64,000 nucleotides of DNA from Mesorhizobium sp. M2E.F.Ca.ET.219.01.1.1 (GTDB lineage: Bacteria; Pseudomonadota; Alphaproteobacteria; Rhizobiales; Rhizobiaceae): positions 167,630-231,629 of the forward strand of contig NZ_SADT02000001.1 of assembly GCF_004016445.2 (NCBI RefSeq). Reading direction: 5' to 3'. The notes beneath the pieces are model-generated. The model was not told where the DNA came from. It did not search any database and worked only from the letters and a program-made list of their open reading frames with translations. The first letter of the stretch is position 1, and each line of letters starts with the position of its first letter. Of this stretch, positions 61,497 to 64,000 are shown piece after piece. A program made the translations under genes and the position numbers.

Positions 61497-61513
61497 TGCA
61501 CAAAATTTGTGCG
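61497..61513 (+). promoter_or_regulatory. NtrC-like enhancer site upstream of the nitrate operon
   Basis: TGCAC-N7-GTGC at 61497-61512 matches the NtrC consensus TGCAC-N7-GTGCA in all but the last base. It is centred about 120 bp upstream of the -24 element at 61624, a usual enhancer distance. Confidence 0.7.
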
Positions 61514-61622
61514 GCATGTCCATTTCATTGATCAATGTTTGACCGTGTTGCCAATTGGCTCCGTCGCCGGTCGATTCAGCTATCGTATTGATTTCAGTTG
61601 AAATTCTGATTTCTCGCGAAAC

Positions 61623-61638
61623 TGGCACGCTTCGTGCT
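61623..61638 (+). promoter_or_regulatory. sigma-54 promoter of the nitrate operon
   Basis: TGGCACGCTTCGTGCT carries GG at 61624-61625 and GC at 61636-61637 with exactly ten bases between, the sigma-54 hallmark; TGGCACG fits the full -24 consensus and GTGCT differs by one base from the -12 consensus TTGCT. Transcription would start near 61648. Confidence 0.8.
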
Positions 61639-61651
61639 TTGAGATAATCGA

Positions 61652-61694
61652 GCCCGTTCACGGGCAACAGAACAGGCGTCCAATGGCGGGCGCC
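61652..61694 (+). ncRNA. ANTAR-type leader RNA hairpins (NasT target)
   Basis: Two hairpins follow the expected start site: GCCCG-TTCA-CGGGC (61652-61665) and GGCGTCC-AATGGC-GGGCGCC (61675-61694). The second has a six-base loop with A at position 1 and G at position 4, the ANTAR recognition pattern. The first has a shorter loop without that pattern, so only one half matches the known motif well. They precede the terminator at 61701, as in nas leaders of other proteobacteria. Confidence 0.65.
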
Positions 61695-61700
61695 ACAGGC

Positions 61701-61771
61701 AAAGCTGCCGCTCAGGTCACCACGCGATCCCGGATGTACGGACGCGAGAGGGCCTGGACGGCAGCTTTTTT
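61701..61771 (+). terminator. leader terminator controlled by NasT
   Basis: AAAGCTGCCG (61701-61710) pairs with CGGCAGCTTT (61759-61768), with further pairing inside (CAGG with CCTG), followed by six T from 61766 to 61771. It lies in the leader, 22 bp before the first gene, not after an operon, so its role is attenuation. It starts seven bases after the ANTAR hairpin. Confidence 0.8.
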
Positions 61772-61792
61772 CGTTTTGGACCGGAGACGACG

Positions 61793-61960
61793 ATGACCAA
61801 ACGGATCGCACCCTCGCTCAAGGATTTCACCCGCCGCGATGTCCTGGCGAGCAGCGCGCTGACGGCGGTGCTGTTCATTGTCGCGCTGTTCTTGTTTCCC
61901 GCCAGCCACGAAGCCGAAGGCAAGGGTCCGCAAGTGACCGCGCAGGCCCCGTCGCGCTGA
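61793..61960 (+). CDS. 55-residue membrane protein heading the nitrate operon
   Basis: 55 residues, too short for routine calling. After MTKRIAPSLKDFTRRDVLA comes one hydrophobic helix (SSALTAVLFIVALFLF) and a short hydrophilic tail. The R-R-D-V-L before the helix resembles a twin-arginine signal, though the helix could simply be an anchor. GGAGACGACG gives a good ribosome-binding site. It is the first gene after the leader and 65 bp before the nitrate transporter. No family recognised. Confidence 0.65.
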   Translation: MTKRIAPSLKDFTRRDVLASSALTAVLFIVALFLFPASHEAEGKGPQVTAQAPSR

Positions 61961-62025
61961 CCGATGCCGCGCCCCTGATCAACACCACACGGCGCGCTGC
62001 CCTGCGCCGCAAACCGGAGCCGACC

Positions 62026-63327
62026 ATGACCGCAAACCTCCCAGCCGCGCCCAGCCAGGACAGTGCTCCCCGGCAGGCGCTCGTCATGTCCACCATCGCC
62101 TTCACCGTGTGCTTCGCGGTGTGGACGATCTTTTCCATCATCGGCGTACGCATCAAGCAGGAGCTTGGGCTGAACGAGACCGAGTTCGGCCTGCTCGTCG
62201 GCACGCCGATCCTCACCGGTTCGCTCGTGCGCATGGTGCTCGGCGTCTGGACCGACCGTTATGGCGGACGCCTAGTCTACACTCTGACGATGCTTGCCGC
62301 CGCGGTCGCGACCTTCCTGCTCGCCTTCGCGCATACCTACGGGCAGATGCTGCTCGCCGCGCTCGGCGTCGGGCTCGCGGGCGGCTCCTTCGCCGTCGGC
62401 GTCGCCTATGTCTCGCGCTTCTTCCCCGCCGGCAGACAAGGCACGGCGCTCGGCATCTTCGGCGTCGGCAATGTCGGCGCGGCGGTCACCAAGTTCCTGG
62501 CGCCGCTCGTGCTGCTAGCCTGGGGCTGGCAGTCGGTGGCGCTGATCTGGGCCGCGGCGCTGGTCGTCATGGCGATCGTGTTCTGGTTCACCACCAATGA
62601 CGATCCGGTCATCCGCGAGCGCCGCGCCGGCAACGCGGCGCCGGCGAGGAGCTTCTGGCAGGAATTCGCGCCGCTGAAGAACCTGCAGGTCTGGCGCTTC
62701 GCCTTCTACTATTTCTTCGCCTTCGGCGCGTTCGTGGCGCTGTCGCTGTGGCTGCCGCGTTATCTCATCGGCGTCTACGGATTCGGCATCGCCACGGCCG
62801 GCATGATCGGCGCCGCCTATTCAATTCCGGCAAGCATCTTCCGCGCCTATGGTGGCGTGCTGTCCGACCGCATCGGCGCCCGCACCGTGCTCTACTGGAC
62901 CTTCAGCGTCTCTGCCGTCGCGACCCTCGTTCTGTCTCTCCCCTCGGCAGATTACGTGGTGCGCGGCATCAGCGGGCCGATCCCGTTCCACTTCGAGATC
63001 GGCCCGCTCGCCTTCATCGCCATCGCCTCCGTGCTCGGCTTCTTCATGAGCCTCGGCAAGGCCGCGGTCTACAAGCATATCCCCGTCTACTACCCGCAGA
63101 GCGTCGGCGCGGTCGGCGGCGTGGTCGGCATGATCGGCGGTCTCGGCGGCTTCATCCTGCCGATCGCGTTCGGCGCGCTGAACGACCTAACCGGCGTCTG
63201 GTCGAGCTGCTTCATGCTGCTCTTTGTGATCGTCTTGTCCTGCCTGGTCTGGATGCACTTCAGCATCCGCCGGATGGAGCGCCAGGCCGCCGTCAAGACG
63301 TCGTCCCTTTCCTATGCCGCCGAATAG
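62026..63327 (+). CDS. nitrate/nitrite transporter, NarK/NasA type (MFS)
   Basis: 433 residues, twelve membrane helices. The two nitrate signature regions are seen: GLAGGSFAVGVAYVSRFFP with GIFGVGNVGAAVTKFLAP in the first half and GVVGMIGGLGGFILPIAFG in the second. The substrate arginines are in SLVRMVLGVWTDRYGGR and SIFRAYGGVLSDRIGAR. Imports nitrate for assimilation. Part of the NasT-controlled operon; nirB follows after 13 bp. Confidence 0.93.
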   Translation: MTANLPAAPSQDSAPRQALVMSTIAFTVCFAVWTIFSIIGVRIKQELGLNETEFGLLVGTPILTGSLVRMVLGVWTDRYGGRLVYTLTMLAAAVATFLLAFAHTYGQMLLAALGVGLAGGSFAVGVAYVSRFFPAGRQGTALGIFGVGNVGAAVTKFLAPLVLLAWGWQSVALIWAAALVVMAIVFWFTTNDDPVIRERRAGNAAPARSFWQEFAPLKNLQVWRFAFYYFFAFGAFVALSLWLPRYLIGVYGFGIATAGMIGAAYSIPASIFRAYGGVLSDRIGARTVLYWTFSVSAVATLVLSLPSADYVVRGISGPIPFHFEIGPLAFIAIASVLGFFMSLGKAAVYKHIPVYYPQSVGAVGGVVGMIGGLGGFILPIAFGALNDLTGVWSSCFMLLFVIVLSCLVWMHFSIRRMERQAAVKTSSLSYAAE

Positions 63328-63340
63328 ACCGGAGAGCGAC

Positions 63341-64000
63341 ATGAGCGAAAAACTCGTCATCATTGGCAACGGCATGGCGCCGGGCAGGATGCTGGAACAC
63401 CTGCTGGAAGCGGCGCCCGACCGTTACAGCGTCACCATCTTCAACGCCGAGCCGCGCGTGAACTACGACCGCATCATGCTGTCGCCGGTGCTGTCGGGCG
63501 AGAAGGCGTTCGAGGAAATCGTCATCCATGGCGATGGCTGGTACATCAAGCACGGCATCACCCTCTACAAGGGCCACCGGATCGTCGCCATCAACAGGGA
63601 CGCGAAGACCGTCACCTCCGACCGCGGCGTGACCGAGAGCTACGACCGGCTGGTCATCGCCACCGGCTCGGTGCCCTTCATCATCCCGGTGCCGGGCAAG
63701 GAATTGCCGGGCGTGCTCACCTACCGCGACCTCGACGACGTCAACGCCATGCTGCTCGCCGCGCAGTCGCGCGCCAAGGCGGTCGTCATCGGCGGCGGCC
63801 TGCTTGGGCTCGAAGCCGCGGCGGGTCTGAAAGAACAGGGCATGGACGTCACCGTGCTGCACGTGATGCCGACGCTGATGGAACGCCAGCTCGACCCGGC
63901 CGCCGGCTACCTGCTGCAGAAAGCCGTCGAGGCGCGCGGCATCAAGGTGATGACCAAGGCCAACACCAAGGCCATTGTCGGCAACGGCAAGGTCGAGGGT
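63341..64000 (+). CDS. nirB: nitrite reductase large subunit NirB, 5' part
   Basis: 220 codons are in the window and the gene runs out of it. MSEKLVIIGNGMAPGRMLE is the opening FAD-binding loop of NirB, NYDRIMLSPVLSGEK is strongly conserved in that family, YDRLVIATGSVPF is the flavin ATG motif and AVVIGGGLLGLEAAAGL binds NAD(P)H. The missing part should hold the iron-sulfur and siroheme domains that reduce nitrite to ammonium. AGAGCGAC precedes the ATG. Without the C-terminus, a stand-alone NasB-like subunit is not excluded. Confidence 0.9.
   Translation, partial: MSEKLVIIGNGMAPGRMLEHLLEAAPDRYSVTIFNAEPRVNYDRIMLSPVLSGEKAFEEIVIHGDGWYIKHGITLYKGHRIVAINRDAKTVTSDRGVTESYDRLVIATGSVPFIIPVPGKELPGVLTYRDLDDVNAMLLAAQSRAKAVVIGGGLLGLEAAAGLKEQGMDVTVLHVMPTLMERQLDPAAGYLLQKAVEARGIKVMTKANTKAIVGNGKVEG

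Overview
The window reads as chromosomal DNA of a high-GC alphaproteobacterium of the Rhizobiales, most probably Mesorhizobium or a close relative in Phyllobacteriaceae. This rests on gene content and order: lptC-lptA-lptB followed by rpoN, hpf and ptsN; an Hsp20 gene followed by a DUF1150 gene; ihfB next to sppA; an FnrN-type regulator; nasT-nasS ahead of a nitrate operon; and several families of palindromic intergenic repeats of a kind common in mesorhizobia. No rRNA, tRNA, CRISPR array, insertion sequence or prophage was recognised. The window opens inside a WYL-domain regulator and closes inside a nitrite reductase large-subunit gene.

Layout. 1-4000: tail of a YafY-type regulator, VOC protein and EVE protein facing an ornithine-cyclodeaminase-like gene, then lapA, ihfB and sppA on the minus strand. 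4100-9500: a core block for LPS export (lptC-lptA-lptB), sigma-54 (rpoN), ribosome hibernation (hpf) and EIIA-Ntr (ptsN). 9500-15000: small heat-shock protein, nucleoside hydrolase, LysE exporter, amidase and ribokinase. 15200-17100: a compact minus-strand cluster of four secreted proteins (two pilin-like, one chaperone-like, one unknown) with no usher. 17300-29400: an Ada-type repair protein, a methyltransferase, endonuclease III, a GNAT enzyme, a two-transmembrane diguanylate cyclase/phosphodiesterase, an ArsR-led six-gene operon, a Nudix hydrolase and an IalB-family protein. 29450-37755: a complete kdp potassium operon (kdpF-A-B-C-D-E) with two additional very small membrane-protein genes. 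38200-44800: an NTF2/flavin-monooxygenase fusion, an amidohydrolase, a RidA protein and a HerA-like ATPase. 45100-52100: a 1280-residue Calx-beta/RTX protein with its own type I secretion ATPase and adaptor. 52100-59500: cytochrome bd oxidase (cydABX) divergent from its assembly transporter (cydDC), with an FNR-type box between them and hemerythrin and fnrN genes after them. 59600-64000: nasT-nasS, then an untranslated leader, a 55-residue membrane protein, a nitrate transporter and nirB.

How the genes work together. The nitrogen region is the best resolved regulatory unit. Upstream of the nitrate operon the sequence shows an NtrC-like enhancer site, a GG-N10-GC sigma-54 promoter, an ANTAR-type hairpin and a long terminator with a six-T run, directly after the nasT (RNA-binding antiterminator) and nasS (nitrate sensor) genes. 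The rpoN gene for the matching sigma factor lies in the same window. The cyd region combines a low-oxygen oxidase with an Fe-S oxygen-sensing regulator and a matching binding site. Candidate undescribed elements are the usher-less chaperone/pilin cluster, the two extra kdp microproteins, the RR-containing membrane peptide that heads the nitrate operon, and the four protein-identical 101-residue repeats in the secreted RTX protein.
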